This document shows positions 1 to 8,240 of a stretch of 64,000 nt of DNA, one piece after another. The notes beneath the pieces are model-generated. The model was given only the letters and a program-made list of their open reading frames with translations. It was not told the origin of the DNA and made no database searches. The DNA comes from Oscillospiraceae bacterium (lineage in GTDB: Bacteria; Bacillota; Clostridia; Oscillospirales; Ruminococcaceae): NCBI GenBank assembly GCA_003531585.1, contig DQFX01000070.1, forward strand, positions 27,918-91,917, given 5' to 3'. Both the position numbers and the translations under genes were made by a program. Each line of letters begins with the position of its first letter. The stretch's first letter is position 1.

Positions 1-78
1 AGCGTGTACGCCCTCGATCACTCCCATTCTGACCTTTGTTGCAGCGATCTCAAGCTGCTTTTTCAGTAGTGCGTCCAT
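1..78 (-). CDS. Transketolase N-terminal subunit, 5' fragment (26 codons)
   Basis: The gene reads leftward and only its first 26 codons lie in the window. The ATG at 76-78 follows an AGGAGG box at 84-89. The peptide starts MDALLKKQLEIAATKVRMG and continues with VIEGVHA, which resembles the N-terminal helix of split transketolase N-terminal subunits (thiamine diphosphate enzyme of the non-oxidative pentose phosphate pathway), where the next expected residues would be a SGHPGG motif. That motif is outside the window, so the family call is inference from a short stretch. Confidence 0.5.
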   Translation of the reverse strand, partial: MDALLKKQLEIAATKVRMGVIEGVHA

Positions 79-118
79 ATAGACCTCCTGTGAATTATGG
101 GCTTTCGCCCGGTTTAAC

Positions 119-148
119 ATTATACAAGCGGTTTCCCGCAGGTTTACA
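119..148 (-). promoter_or_regulatory. Candidate promoter for the transketolase-like gene
   Basis: On the minus strand a perfect TATAAT lies at 119-124. The best -35 at 18 bases is TGTAAA (143-148), a weak match that overlaps the stop codon of the phosphatase gene. A small GGGC-GAAA-GCCC hairpin (about 100-111) would lie in the resulting leader. Confidence 0.4.
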
Positions 149-950
149 TTTTTTCGATATGCTCTATGAGGCTTGCCATCGCCCCGGAATTATTGTCGCA
201 CAGCACGATATCCGCAGCTTCCCTGACCGACGGCTGCGCGCTTGCGACAGCCGCGCCAAGGTCTGCGGACTGTATCATCGCGAGGTCGTTCATGAAATCC
301 CCCGCCGCGACGGTGAACCTGTCCTCCGCGCCTATCGCCTTAATAAGCTGCCTGTAGCCCGCAGCCTTGTCGATACCCTCCGGGAGACACTCGAAGAACA
401 TCGGCGCAGACCGCACCCAGTGAACTCCGCAGAACTCCGGCGAACGCTCGATGTAATGCTGAAGCTCGTCCATTTTCTCCGGCGGGTAGGCGAACAGTAC
501 CTTAAGCCAGCCGTCCTGTGGGATATTCTCGAGTTTGCTCCAGTCAGCCTGGACATTCTCAAGATTAAGGTGCCACTGCTCGGTGTCGTTCAGGAACGGA
601 ACGTGCACCACGTTGCCGCGCAGAACTTCTACGCCGATATCGGGATAGCGCTCTGCGACGCGCTTTATGATGTCCGCCGCGCGGCTCCCTATCTCGCACT
701 GCCAAAGGAACTTCTCCTGCCGGAAATCGTACACCGCCGCGCCGTTGTAGACGACCGCCGGGCAGTCCAGCCGGAGCTTGTCGGCGATGTGCTTCGCCAT
801 TGAATAACCGCGCCCGGTAGCCATTGTGAAAAGTCCGCCGCCAGCCCGGAAGCGCTCTATTGCCTCAAGATCCAGGGGAAGTATCCGCTTATCGTCAGTC
901 AGAAGCGTCCCGTCAAGATCTGTCATTAGTATGACCTTGCTGAAATCCAT
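144..950 (-). CDS. Cof-type HAD-IIB family phosphatase
   Basis: A 268-residue haloacid dehalogenase superfamily hydrolase of the Cof/IIB type, expected to dephosphorylate sugar phosphates or related small metabolites in the cytosol. Motif I is LMTDLDGTLL near the N-terminus with the nucleophile and acid/base Asp pair (DLD). The TMATGRG stretch fits motif II, and AAGDFMNDLAMI near the C-terminus fits motif IV (GDxxND). The open frame extends 39 codons further upstream, but the ATG at 948-950 is chosen because it sits just upstream of the DLDGT motif, follows a GAGGG box and starts 2 bases after the rluD stop. Substrate cannot be told from sequence. Likely co-transcribed with lspA and rluD. Confidence 0.85.
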   Translation of the reverse strand: MDFSKVILMTDLDGTLLTDDKRILPLDLEAIERFRAGGGLFTMATGRGYSMAKHIADKLRLDCPAVVYNGAAVYDFRQEKFLWQCEIGSRAADIIKRVAERYPDIGVEVLRGNVVHVPFLNDTEQWHLNLENVQADWSKLENIPQDGWLKVLFAYPPEKMDELQHYIERSPEFCGVHWVRSAPMFFECLPEGIDKAAGYRQLIKAIGAEDRFTVAAGDFMNDLAMIQSADLGAAVASAQPSVREAADIVLCDNNSGAMASLIEHIEKM

Positions 951-952
951 TC

Positions 953-1849
953 TCAGCCCTCTATGCTCTTTAAAAATTTCTGGAAATACTCCGGAAGCTC
1001 GCTGTCGAACTCCATGTATTCCCCGGTGCGCGGGTGAACAAACCCGATCTTCTTCGCGTGGAGGCACTGTCCCTCAAGCCATGCGGGCTTCCCGTTTCCG
1101 TAGACCGGATCCCCGGCTACCGGGTGCCCGATGTACGCCATGTGGACGCGTATCTGATGAGTTCGCCCGGTCTCCAGGCGCACCCGCAGGTGAGTGTACC
1201 CCGGAAACCTCTCCATTACGAAGTAATGCGTCACGGCTTCCCGGGAATTTTCGGTTGTTACGCACATCTTCTTGCGTTCGGTCTTGTGCCGCCCTATCGG
1301 AGCGTTCACGATTCCATCTTCTTTTATCCCGCCGCAGACCACCGTTTCGTACTCCCTGGTGAAGCTGTGCTCCTTTATCTGCTCGGACAGACCTATGTGC
1401 GCCAGGTCGTTCTTCGCGACCATCAGCAGACCGCTTGTGTCCTTGTCGATACGATGGACTATCCCCGGGCGTATCTCGCCGTTGATGCCTGACAGGCTGT
1501 CTCCACAGTGGAACATCAGCGCGTTCACCAGCGTGCCGGAGTAATGCCCCGCCGCCGGGTGGACTACCATGCCCTTCGGCTTGTTGACTACCAGCAGGTC
1601 GTCGTCCTCATAGACGATATCCAGCGGTATGTTCTCCGGCAGAATATCCGTGCTCTGCGGCTCCGGGAGCGTGATTTCTACTGCTGCCCCCGCCGCCGGA
1701 ATGTCCTTTTTGCCAGCCGGCGAGCCGTTCACGAGTACATTACCCTGCTCGATGAGCTTCACCGCCGCGCTCCTGGAAAGCTCCGTGCCATCGGCGATGA
1801 GCTTATCAAGCCGAACCCCTCCCGGAGCGGAAAGCTCAATCGTTTCCAT
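953..1849 (-). CDS. rluD: RluD/YlyB-family 23S rRNA pseudouridine synthase
   Basis: 298 residues. An S4 RNA-binding domain occupies roughly residues 12-60 (VRLDKLIADG... with KLIEQGNVLVNG). The RluA-family catalytic domain follows, with the signature HRIDKDTSGLLMVAKN and the catalytic Asp at about 135. The family isomerises uridines in 23S rRNA helix 69 or similar sites. The start codon lies inside the end of lspA (14-base overlap), and lspA-rluD adjacency is typical of Firmicutes (lspA-ylyB in Bacillus). The exact target uridines are not deducible; the symbol is used in the family sense. Confidence 0.88.
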   Translation of the reverse strand: METIELSAPGGVRLDKLIADGTELSRSAAVKLIEQGNVLVNGSPAGKKDIPAAGAAVEITLPEPQSTDILPENIPLDIVYEDDDLLVVNKPKGMVVHPAAGHYSGTLVNALMFHCGDSLSGINGEIRPGIVHRIDKDTSGLLMVAKNDLAHIGLSEQIKEHSFTREYETVVCGGIKEDGIVNAPIGRHKTERKKMCVTTENSREAVTHYFVMERFPGYTHLRVRLETGRTHQIRVHMAYIGHPVAGDPVYGNGKPAWLEGQCLHAKKIGFVHPRTGEYMEFDSELPEYFQKFLKSIEG

Positions 1850-2405
1850 TGCTCTTGGGCTCCTCGGTCTGCGCTGATTCCGCCTGCTGGGACTTCTGCG
1901 CTTTTTTCGCGCGGTTCTCCCTTATTTCGTCGATGACCACGGCAAGGCACAGCAGAATCCCGCCGACCACCGCGCATATGTCCGCGAAGTTGAATATCGG
2001 GAAGTTGATGATCCTTACGTCGATGAAGTCCACGACGCTGCCGTTGTTGAAAAGCCTGTCTATAAGGTTCCCGGTACCGCCGCCGATTATCAGCGCCACC
2101 GCCGTGACGTACGTCCCGCGCTGTATACGCTTGGTCACCAGACCCACGATAAGCGCGACTATCACCAGGGAGGTTATGCCGATAAGGAACGCTGTCTTGC
2201 CCTCCATCATGCTGAATGCGGAGCCGTTGTTGGTGCAGTAGAAGAGATTCAGTACCTCAACGCCGTCTATCTTTATCAGGGGAACAACGTTGTACATCTC
2301 CATATTCGATACGACCAGCCATTTTGTGAGCTGGTCTATACCAACAAGCAAAGCCGCCAGCACCAACGCGGCGTACTGCCTGTATTTACTCAAAAAAGCT
2401 CTCAT
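1836..2405 (-). CDS. lspA: Lipoprotein signal peptidase II
   Basis: 189 residues, the membrane aspartyl protease that removes the signal peptide from diacylglyceryl-modified prolipoproteins. Four hydrophobic segments are visible (about 10-32, 72-92, 98-112, 143-162). The conserved boxes are present: NNGSAF at 59-64, GNLIDR with catalytic Asp116, VVDFID, and FNFADI with catalytic Asp142. The C-terminal tail after residue 160 is hydrophilic and rich in Lys, Gln and Glu (AKKAQKSQQAES...), longer than the compact family core. The start follows AGAGAGGA. The gene is preceded by the ileS terminator. Confidence 0.95.
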   Translation of the reverse strand: MRAFLSKYRQYAALVLAALLVGIDQLTKWLVVSNMEMYNVVPLIKIDGVEVLNLFYCTNNGSAFSMMEGKTAFLIGITSLVIVALIVGLVTKRIQRGTYVTAVALIIGGGTGNLIDRLFNNGSVVDFIDVRIINFPIFNFADICAVVGGILLCLAVVIDEIRENRAKKAQKSQQAESAQTEEPKSNGND

Positions 2406-2427
2406 AAATCCTCTCTGAACTTACCAC

Positions 2428-2465
2428 AAAAAGGCAGGAGAAGGGAACGCTCCCCCTCCCCTGCC
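2428..2465 (-). terminator. Rho-independent terminator after ileS
   Basis: On the minus strand a 13-bp GC-rich stem (2433-2445 with 2453-2465, two G-U pairs) with a 7-base loop is followed by TTTTT (2428-2432). It lies 12 bases past the ileS stop and just before lspA, so lspA-rluD may depend on read-through or on an unseen promoter. Confidence 0.85.
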
Positions 2466-2476
2466 GGAATAGCTTA

Positions 2477-5302
2477 TCAGCCCAGATCGAGCTTCATAAC
2501 TGCTGCGCATCGTGCGCACAGGTGCGGGAACTTCTCGTCAGAGCCAACGGACTTGTCGTGGCTCCAGCAGCGTTCGCACATCTCGCTTGCCGCCTTCTCG
2601 ACGGTAACGGAAACGCCATCGGCAGAGCCCTTGTACTCGCCGTCAGCGCCGTTCTTCACGGTAACGTTGGATACGGAGAACGCCTGAGCAAGCTCCGGAT
2701 ATGCGGACAGCTCCTTGTAGTTTGCTTCGTCAGCGTACAGGGTAACATCAGCGTCGATCGGCTTACCGATAACGCCCGCAGAACGCTTCTCCTCAAGCGC
2801 CTTCAGAACGTCGTCGCGTACTGCGTGTATCTTGTTCCACTTTGCCTCGAACTCAGCGCCGAGAACAACGCCGGTCTTTTCGGGCATCTGGTTGAACGGA
2901 ACGCCGCGAAGGTCGTCTGTGGACTTGTGCGGCATGTACTTCCAGATCTCATCGGAGGTGAATGTCAGGATAGGCGCGATGAGCTTAACAAGGGAATCCA
3001 GAATGATATACATTGTGGTCTGGACTGCCTTTCTCTCCTCGGACTTCTCAGCGGAGCAGTACAGCGTATCCTTGACAACATCAAGGTAGAAGTTGGACAT
3101 ATCTACAACGCAGAAGCTGTGGATAGCGTGGTATGCAAGGTAAAAATCAAAGCTCTCATAGGAAGCCTTTACCTTCTCGATAACCGCGTCAAGTCTTGTC
3201 AGCGCCCACTTGTCGATGTCGCTGAGCTTGTCGAGCGCTACCATCTCGGTGTCAGGGTCGAAGCCGCTGCCGTTTCCGAGGTTGCCCAGGATAAAGCGCG
3301 CGGTATTTCTGATCTTTCTGTATGCTTCGGAGAGCTGCTTGAGCATTTCCGGAGAAACTCTTACATCGTTGTGGAAGTCAAGGGAAGCGACCCAAAGACG
3401 CAGAACGTCAGCGCCGTACTTGCTGATAACTTCCTCGGGAAGTACCACGTTGCCCTTGGACTTGTGCATTACCTCGCCCTTGCCGTCAACTACCCAGCCG
3501 TGGGTGCAGACCGCCTTGTAAGGAGCCTTACCTGTGGTCGCAACAGAGGTGAGCAGGGAGCTCTGGAACCAGCCTCTGTACTGGTCGCAGCCCTCGAGGT
3601 AGAGGTCAGCTGGCCAGGAAAGCTCGGGACGCTCCTGGAGTACTGCCGCATGCGTACAGCCGGAATCGAACCATACGTCGAAGATGTCCATTTCCTTGCG
3701 GAACTTACCGCAGCCGCACTCGCACTTTACATCAGCAGGGATAAACTCGGAAGGATCCTTGGAGTACCAGGAATCGGAGCTTTCCTTGCGGAACATGTCG
3801 GATATCGCCTTGATGGTCTTGTCGTTTACGATGACCTTTCCGCAGTCCTCACAGTAGAGGATTGGTATCGGAACGCCCCAGCGGCGCTGACGGGAAATGC
3901 ACCAGTCGCTTCGCATGTTTACCATGTTCTTGATGCGCTCCTCGCCCCACTCGGGAATCCACTTAACTTCCTCGATGGCCTTGATGGTCTCGGGCTTGAA
4001 CATATCCACGTTGCAGAACCACTGGTCTGTTGCGCGGTAGATTATCGGCTCGTGGCAGCGCCAGCAGTGCGGATAAGGGTGGACGATCTTCTGCATCGCG
4101 AGCAGGGTGTTGTCGTCCTCAAGGCGCTTTGCTATCGCCTTGTTGGCGTCAGCGGTCTTGAGACCTGCAAAGTCGCCTGCTTCCTCGGTCAGCACGCCCT
4201 TTGCGTCAACGGGAACGATGATCTTGAACATTCCCTTGTACTTGTTGCAGACCTCAAAGTCCTCCAGACCGAAGCCGGGAGCGGTATGAACGCAGCCTGT
4301 ACCACTGTCGAGGGTTACATGGTCGCCGACGATTACCGGAGACTTTCTGCCCATGAATGGGTGATTTGTCTCGATAAGCTCCAGGTCAGAACCGAGGAAG
4401 TTTCCGATGGTGGAGTACTTCTTGATTCCGACGGCTTCCATAACGGTGGAAACAAGCTCGGCCGCCATCAGCAGGTACTGACCGTATGACTTGCTCTCCT
4501 CGTCCTCGACCTTTACGAATGTGTACTCGTAGTTCGGACCGAGGCAGATAGCGAGGTTGCCCGGAAGAGTCCAGGTTGTGGTTGTCCAGATTACGACGTA
4601 GGCCTTGGAAAGGTCGATACCGAGATCGTCAAACTTGCCCTTGGAATCGCTTATCGGGAACTTTACAAAGATGGAATAGCAGGGGTCGTCCTGGTATTCG
4701 ATTTCAGCCTCTGCGAGGGCGGTGTTGCAGTCTGCGCACCAGTAAACCGGCTTCAGACCCTTATAGATGTAGCCCTTCTGCATCATCTTGCCGAATACCT
4801 CTACCTGCTTAGCCTCGAACTCGGGCTTGATGGTGAGGTAAGGATCGTCGAAGTCGCCCCAAACGCCCAGGCGCTTGAACTGCGCCTTCTGACCGTCCAG
4901 GCAGGACAGCGCAAACTCACGGCAGCTCTTGCGGAGGGTTACGGGATCTATCTTGCCGCTGTCAACGCCGAGCTGCTTGATAGCCTTCAGCTCGATGGGA
5001 AGGCCGTGGCAGTCCCAGCCGGGAACATAGTTGGCGTCGAAGCCGGTCATGCTCTTATACTTAACAATGATATCCTTGAGCACCTTGTTCATCGCGGTAC
5101 CCATATGGATATTGCCGTTTGCATAGGGAGGGCCGTCGTGGAGGGTATAGGAAGGCTTGCCCTTGTTCTTCTCGGAAAGGGCGTAGTAAAGGCGGTCCTG
5201 CTCCCACTTATCCAGCATTTCCGGCTCTCTCTGGGGGAGGTTGCCCCTCATCGGGAAGTCGGTCTTGGGAAGATTTAGTGTGTTGTTGAAATCCTCTGAC
5301 AT
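2477..5302 (-). CDS. ileS: Isoleucyl-tRNA synthetase
   Basis: 941 residues, class I aminoacyl-tRNA synthetase that charges tRNA-Ile and edits mischarged valine. The HIGH-equivalent motif is in PPYANGNIHMGTA (about residues 58-70). A WTTTTWTLPGNLA segment belongs to the CP1 editing domain. The KMSKS loop is a variant, VMHKSKGNVV, in which the second Lys and Ser are kept but the first Lys is replaced. A C-terminal zinc-binding element carries CERCW...CARC. The start follows AAGGAG with 9-base spacing. Only 57 bases separate it from divIVA, leaving no room for a T-box, so it is probably expressed from the hfq-divIVA operon. Confidence 0.97.
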   Translation of the reverse strand: MSEDFNNTLNLPKTDFPMRGNLPQREPEMLDKWEQDRLYYALSEKNKGKPSYTLHDGPPYANGNIHMGTAMNKVLKDIIVKYKSMTGFDANYVPGWDCHGLPIELKAIKQLGVDSGKIDPVTLRKSCREFALSCLDGQKAQFKRLGVWGDFDDPYLTIKPEFEAKQVEVFGKMMQKGYIYKGLKPVYWCADCNTALAEAEIEYQDDPCYSIFVKFPISDSKGKFDDLGIDLSKAYVVIWTTTTWTLPGNLAICLGPNYEYTFVKVEDEESKSYGQYLLMAAELVSTVMEAVGIKKYSTIGNFLGSDLELIETNHPFMGRKSPVIVGDHVTLDSGTGCVHTAPGFGLEDFEVCNKYKGMFKIIVPVDAKGVLTEEAGDFAGLKTADANKAIAKRLEDDNTLLAMQKIVHPYPHCWRCHEPIIYRATDQWFCNVDMFKPETIKAIEEVKWIPEWGEERIKNMVNMRSDWCISRQRRWGVPIPILYCEDCGKVIVNDKTIKAISDMFRKESSDSWYSKDPSEFIPADVKCECGCGKFRKEMDIFDVWFDSGCTHAAVLQERPELSWPADLYLEGCDQYRGWFQSSLLTSVATTGKAPYKAVCTHGWVVDGKGEVMHKSKGNVVLPEEVISKYGADVLRLWVASLDFHNDVRVSPEMLKQLSEAYRKIRNTARFILGNLGNGSGFDPDTEMVALDKLSDIDKWALTRLDAVIEKVKASYESFDFYLAYHAIHSFCVVDMSNFYLDVVKDTLYCSAEKSEERKAVQTTMYIILDSLVKLIAPILTFTSDEIWKYMPHKSTDDLRGVPFNQMPEKTGVVLGAEFEAKWNKIHAVRDDVLKALEEKRSAGVIGKPIDADVTLYADEANYKELSAYPELAQAFSVSNVTVKNGADGEYKGSADGVSVTVEKAASEMCERCWSHDKSVGSDEKFPHLCARCAAVMKLDLG

Positions 5303-5359
5303 CTGATGTGTCTCCTTGCTTTTTGTTTTATATCTGCTCCGGCATGCCGAAGCGGTGAT

Positions 5360-6226
5360 TTACTTGTTTGAATTTCCATTTTCAAACGGAACGTCTGCGG
5401 TGCGTCTCGTCTTCTTCATGGAATTAACGCTGAAGAACGGCGAATCGTCCTGAGCCTGCTTGTCCTCCGGCATGGAGCGGAACGGCTCTTCTTCTGCGCC
5501 TGCGGTCACTGCGGCGGGCTGCTTTTCAGCCTCGGGCTTTGCAGGAGCCGCGGCAGTCTCGTGAGTCTCAGCGGGCTTTGCCGCCTTCGCCCTTTCGGCT
5601 TCGCGCTTCTCAGCCTCCGCGGCGGTCTGCCTTATGTACTCGTTCTCGCACATCTCAGGCAGCTTCGCGATAAGATCCATATGTGACTTATATGCGGTCA
5701 GCAGGCGGTTTCTGTACTCGTCGGCTTCCTTGCGGGTCTTTTGCAGGATATTCTGCTGTATCTCGGTCTGCTTCTTCATCATCTGGTCGATTTCGTCCGC
5801 CTTTGCGCGGGCGTCCTTTACCAGCTTGTCAGCGCGCTCGTTCGACTCTTTCGTCATACGCTTGGCGTATTCGTCGGCGTCGCTCGTTACCTTGTCGGCC
5901 TTCTCCTGGGCTTCCTTGAGCTGCTTCTCTACCGCAGCCTTCGTCTCCTCACGTAGCTTCTCAGCGGCAGCCTTAGACTCGTTCACGATCTGGTTGCCCT
6001 GCTTCTGTGCAAGCAGAAGGGCGTCCTTCAGCGCGTCTTCGTCATCGCGGTACTCACGTATCTTGTCGGCAAGCACCTCCAGCTTCCTTTCAAGCTCGTT
6101 CTTGTCCTTCTGGAGCTGCGCGAACTCGCTTGAAAGCTCCCTCAGGAACTCATCGACATCATCAGTCTTATAGCCGTTGAAGGTCGCTTTTTCAAAGCGC
6201 CTGGACAGAATATCCTTTGCATTCAT
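5360..6226 (-). CDS. divIVA: DivIVA-domain cell division/polarity protein
   Basis: 288 residues. The N-terminal membrane-curvature-binding DivIVA domain is clear: MNAKDILSRRFEKATFNGY followed by the VDEFL box (about 1-35). After it runs a long heptad-patterned coiled coil rich in Lys, Glu, Ala and Asp (about 35-210), then a low-complexity Ala/Pro/Glu tail (about 215-250) and a basic end (MKKTRR). In Gram-positives DivIVA marks poles and septa and recruits partners. The neighbours ylmH, sepF and yggS form the classic division cluster. The extended tail is longer than in Bacillus DivIVA. Confidence 0.92.
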   Translation of the reverse strand: MNAKDILSRRFEKATFNGYKTDDVDEFLRELSSEFAQLQKDKNELERKLEVLADKIREYRDDEDALKDALLLAQKQGNQIVNESKAAAEKLREETKAAVEKQLKEAQEKADKVTSDADEYAKRMTKESNERADKLVKDARAKADEIDQMMKKQTEIQQNILQKTRKEADEYRNRLLTAYKSHMDLIAKLPEMCENEYIRQTAAEAEKREAERAKAAKPAETHETAAAPAKPEAEKQPAAVTAGAEEEPFRSMPEDKQAQDDSPFFSVNSMKKTRRTADVPFENGNSNK

Positions 6227-6296
6227 GCTGATACTTCCCTTCTCTGAATCCCCGGTCTATGCGGGGCGGACATGCGCCGTAATATGTCTCGTCTTT

Positions 6297-7052
6297 TCAG
6301 ACGTATTTTTCGATAGTAATGCGGAGCTTCCCCTTTCGGGTCTCCCCGTTGATTCCGGTCAGGCGGTACCTGCCGCTTCCCCGGATTGATAAGATGGTGT
6401 TTTCCCTCACCTCTGCGCTTACGTTGGTGCAGGGAGTGTGATCCGCGCTCACCATGCCTGATTTTATAAGAGCTGCGGACTTTTCTCTGGATGTATTCGC
6501 CGCGGCAGCAACGATGCAGTCCAACCTCAGCGACGAAACGGTAACGTCCCTTCGCTCCATTTTCTGCTCCGGGAGCGGCTTGGTAATGCCGACCTCCGCG
6601 GTAACACCGACTCTGCCTATCCTGTCCACGCGGGAGACAAGTTCAATAGCGGTCTCATAAACGAAAACCACCGCATAGCCCTCCGCGACAAGGATATCCC
6701 CGAGCAGCTCCCGCTTTATTTCAAGCGAGAGCAGCGCTCCGAGGAATTCTCTGTGTGTAAGTTTGTCGCTCTTTCGGAAAGTGAAAGTCACCGCCCCCAC
6801 CGGGAACACGTCCTCCTGGGACATTTCCTGCGCGTACGTGCCTTCCAGCACTCCGCAGACAGTTCTTGCCGCACCGTCGTAGCCGCCGAAGAAAGCAAGC
6901 TCTCCCCTGACGGCGTACCTTGCGACCGCCGCTTCACGTTCGTTCAGGAACATGGAGAACCGCGGAACGCCTGACTTTACAGCCAGTCTCTGCATATCGG
7001 CGATGTGCGCGGAAAGGTAACGTTCTTCCTCGCTGAGCGTACCGGGGTTCAT
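6297..7052 (-). CDS. ylmH: YlmH-family S4-domain RNA-binding protein
   Basis: 251 residues. The C-terminal part (about 173-240) is an S4 domain (VSSLRLDCIVAAAANTSR, then AALIKSGMVSAD), preceded by the YlmH-type N-terminal domain (FSMFLNEREAAVARYA...). YlmH homologues bind RNA and have been linked to rescue of stalled 50S subunits; the gene sits in the division cluster. Its ATG overlaps the sepF stop by one base (TGATG), so translation is probably coupled. The ylmG gene often found between sepF and ylmH is absent. Confidence 0.85.
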   Translation of the reverse strand: MNPGTLSEEERYLSAHIADMQRLAVKSGVPRFSMFLNEREAAVARYAVRGELAFFGGYDGAARTVCGVLEGTYAQEMSQEDVFPVGAVTFTFRKSDKLTHREFLGALLSLEIKRELLGDILVAEGYAVVFVYETAIELVSRVDRIGRVGVTAEVGITKPLPEQKMERRDVTVSSLRLDCIVAAAANTSREKSAALIKSGMVSADHTPCTNVSAEVRENTILSIRGSGRYRLTGINGETRKGKLRITIEKYV

Positions 7053-7504
7053 CAGAACTCCTCGCCGTCGAGCATATCTCCGCTGATCTCAACGGTGCTG
7101 GGTGTAATGGAATATGTGCACTCGGCAACTCTTACGATTCTGCCGTCGATAGCAGCGCATACGCCTGCCATGAAGTCAACGATCCTCTTTCTGGAATCAA
7201 CGCTGTTTACCTTCTCAAGGTTGAGAATAACGCTCTTGTTCTCTCTGAGGAAGCGTACCGGCTCCTTCATGATCTCCTCGTACTTTGTGGGCTGAACGAT
7301 CTTTACGGAAGCGTTCTGGAGCGAGTTGGAAGCCTTCAGGCTGATCACCTTGTCGCTTGTTCTGGGTGCTGAAAAACGAGGTGCCTCAGCCTCAGCCTGA
7401 GTAACGGCGGAGCTGGAGGTGTCGTAGCCTTCGTCCTCGTAGCCTTCCTCGTCGTACTCGGCGTCGCTCTGTCTGAACCTCGATAAGATGTCGCTTAATG
7501 CCAT
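7052..7504 (-). CDS. sepF: Cell division protein SepF
   Basis: 150 residues, an FtsZ-bundling and membrane-anchoring factor of the divisome. An N-terminal amphipathic start (MALSDILSRF) is followed by an acidic low-complexity linker (EYDEEGYEDEGYD), and the C-terminal SepF domain (about 70-150) contains VKIVQPTKYEEIM, SVILNLEKV and RRIVDFMAGVCAAIDG. Length and layout match the family. A GGGAGGA box precedes the ATG. Neighbours yggS, ylmH and divIVA support the call. Confidence 0.94.
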   Translation of the reverse strand: MALSDILSRFRQSDAEYDEEGYEDEGYDTSSSAVTQAEAEAPRFSAPRTSDKVISLKASNSLQNASVKIVQPTKYEEIMKEPVRFLRENKSVILNLEKVNSVDSRKRIVDFMAGVCAAIDGRIVRVAECTYSITPSTVEISGDMLDGEEF

Positions 7505-7520
7505 AATAATTTCCTCCCAA

Positions 7521-8240
7521 TTATAAATATTTTCTGTATCCGAACAGACCTGACCCTATCCGGACAATTGTGGACCCATGCTTTACCGCCGTTTCGTAAT
7601 CTCCTGACATCCCCATGGAGAGAGTATCGAAACTGCCGTTCCTGTTGACCGCCTTATCAGCACGCAGGTCTCCGAAAAGGCGCTGCATAGCCTCAAAAGT
7701 GTCCTCGCCGCAGCCAGGCGGCGGTATCGTCATCAGACCTCTCAGCCTGATATGCGGAAGTTCTCCTATCTGCGCGCAGAATTCCGCAGCACTTTCCGGG
7801 GTTATTCCTCCTTTTGTTTCCTCCCCGCCGATGTTTATTTCAGCGAGTATATCCATGTCCAGACCATGCTGATCTGCCCTGCGGCTGATCTCCTCAGCGA
7901 GATGAACGCTGTCCACGGAATGGATCATTGAAACCTTGTCTATGATGTACTTTACCTTGTTGGTCTGCAAACCGCCAATGAAATGAACCTCAGCCGGCGA
8001 ATAGCTCTCCCGCTTGTCCAGAAACTCCTGCACGCGGTTCTCGCCCAGCAGGTCTATTCCCAGACCCACGGCATAATTTATGCGCTCCGGGTCGACCGTC
8101 TTGGTCACTGCCATCAGGCGAACTTCGTCCGTCCTTCCCGCGGCTGTCTTTGCCTTTTCTATGTTTTCACAGATCCTGGCATAGCTTTCTTTGATGTCGT
8201 CAAAGCTAGTCTGCGTATTACTCAACAACTTTTCCTTCAT
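7521..8240 (-). CDS. YggS/YlmE-family PLP-binding protein (PLP homeostasis)
   Basis: 239 residues, a single-domain alanine-racemase-fold protein that binds pyridoxal phosphate and affects vitamin B6 and amino-acid homeostasis; no enzymatic reaction is established for the family. The PLP lysine lies in LMAVTKTVDPERI (about residue 46). The motifs LGENRVQEF, HFIGGLQTNK and the C-terminal MSGDYETAVKHGST are typical. The ATG lies within the end of the upstream adaptor gene (23-base overlap) after AAGGAT. Its place between sepF and the hfq end of the operon matches ylmE in other Firmicutes. Confidence 0.92.
   Translation of the reverse strand: MKEKLLSNTQTSFDDIKESYARICENIEKAKTAAGRTDEVRLMAVTKTVDPERINYAVGLGIDLLGENRVQEFLDKRESYSPAEVHFIGGLQTNKVKYIIDKVSMIHSVDSVHLAEEISRRADQHGLDMDILAEINIGGEETKGGITPESAAEFCAQIGELPHIRLRGLMTIPPPGCGEDTFEAMQRLFGDLRADKAVNRNGSFDTLSMGMSGDYETAVKHGSTIVRIGSGLFGYRKYL

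Noticed and set aside
2522..4489. 655-codon open frame on the plus strand
   Set aside because: It is exactly antisense to ileS, has no family resemblance and reflects the codon bias of the real gene.
5303..5359. T-box or other riboswitch for ileS
   Set aside because: The spacer to divIVA is only 57 bases and lacks the T-box sequence.
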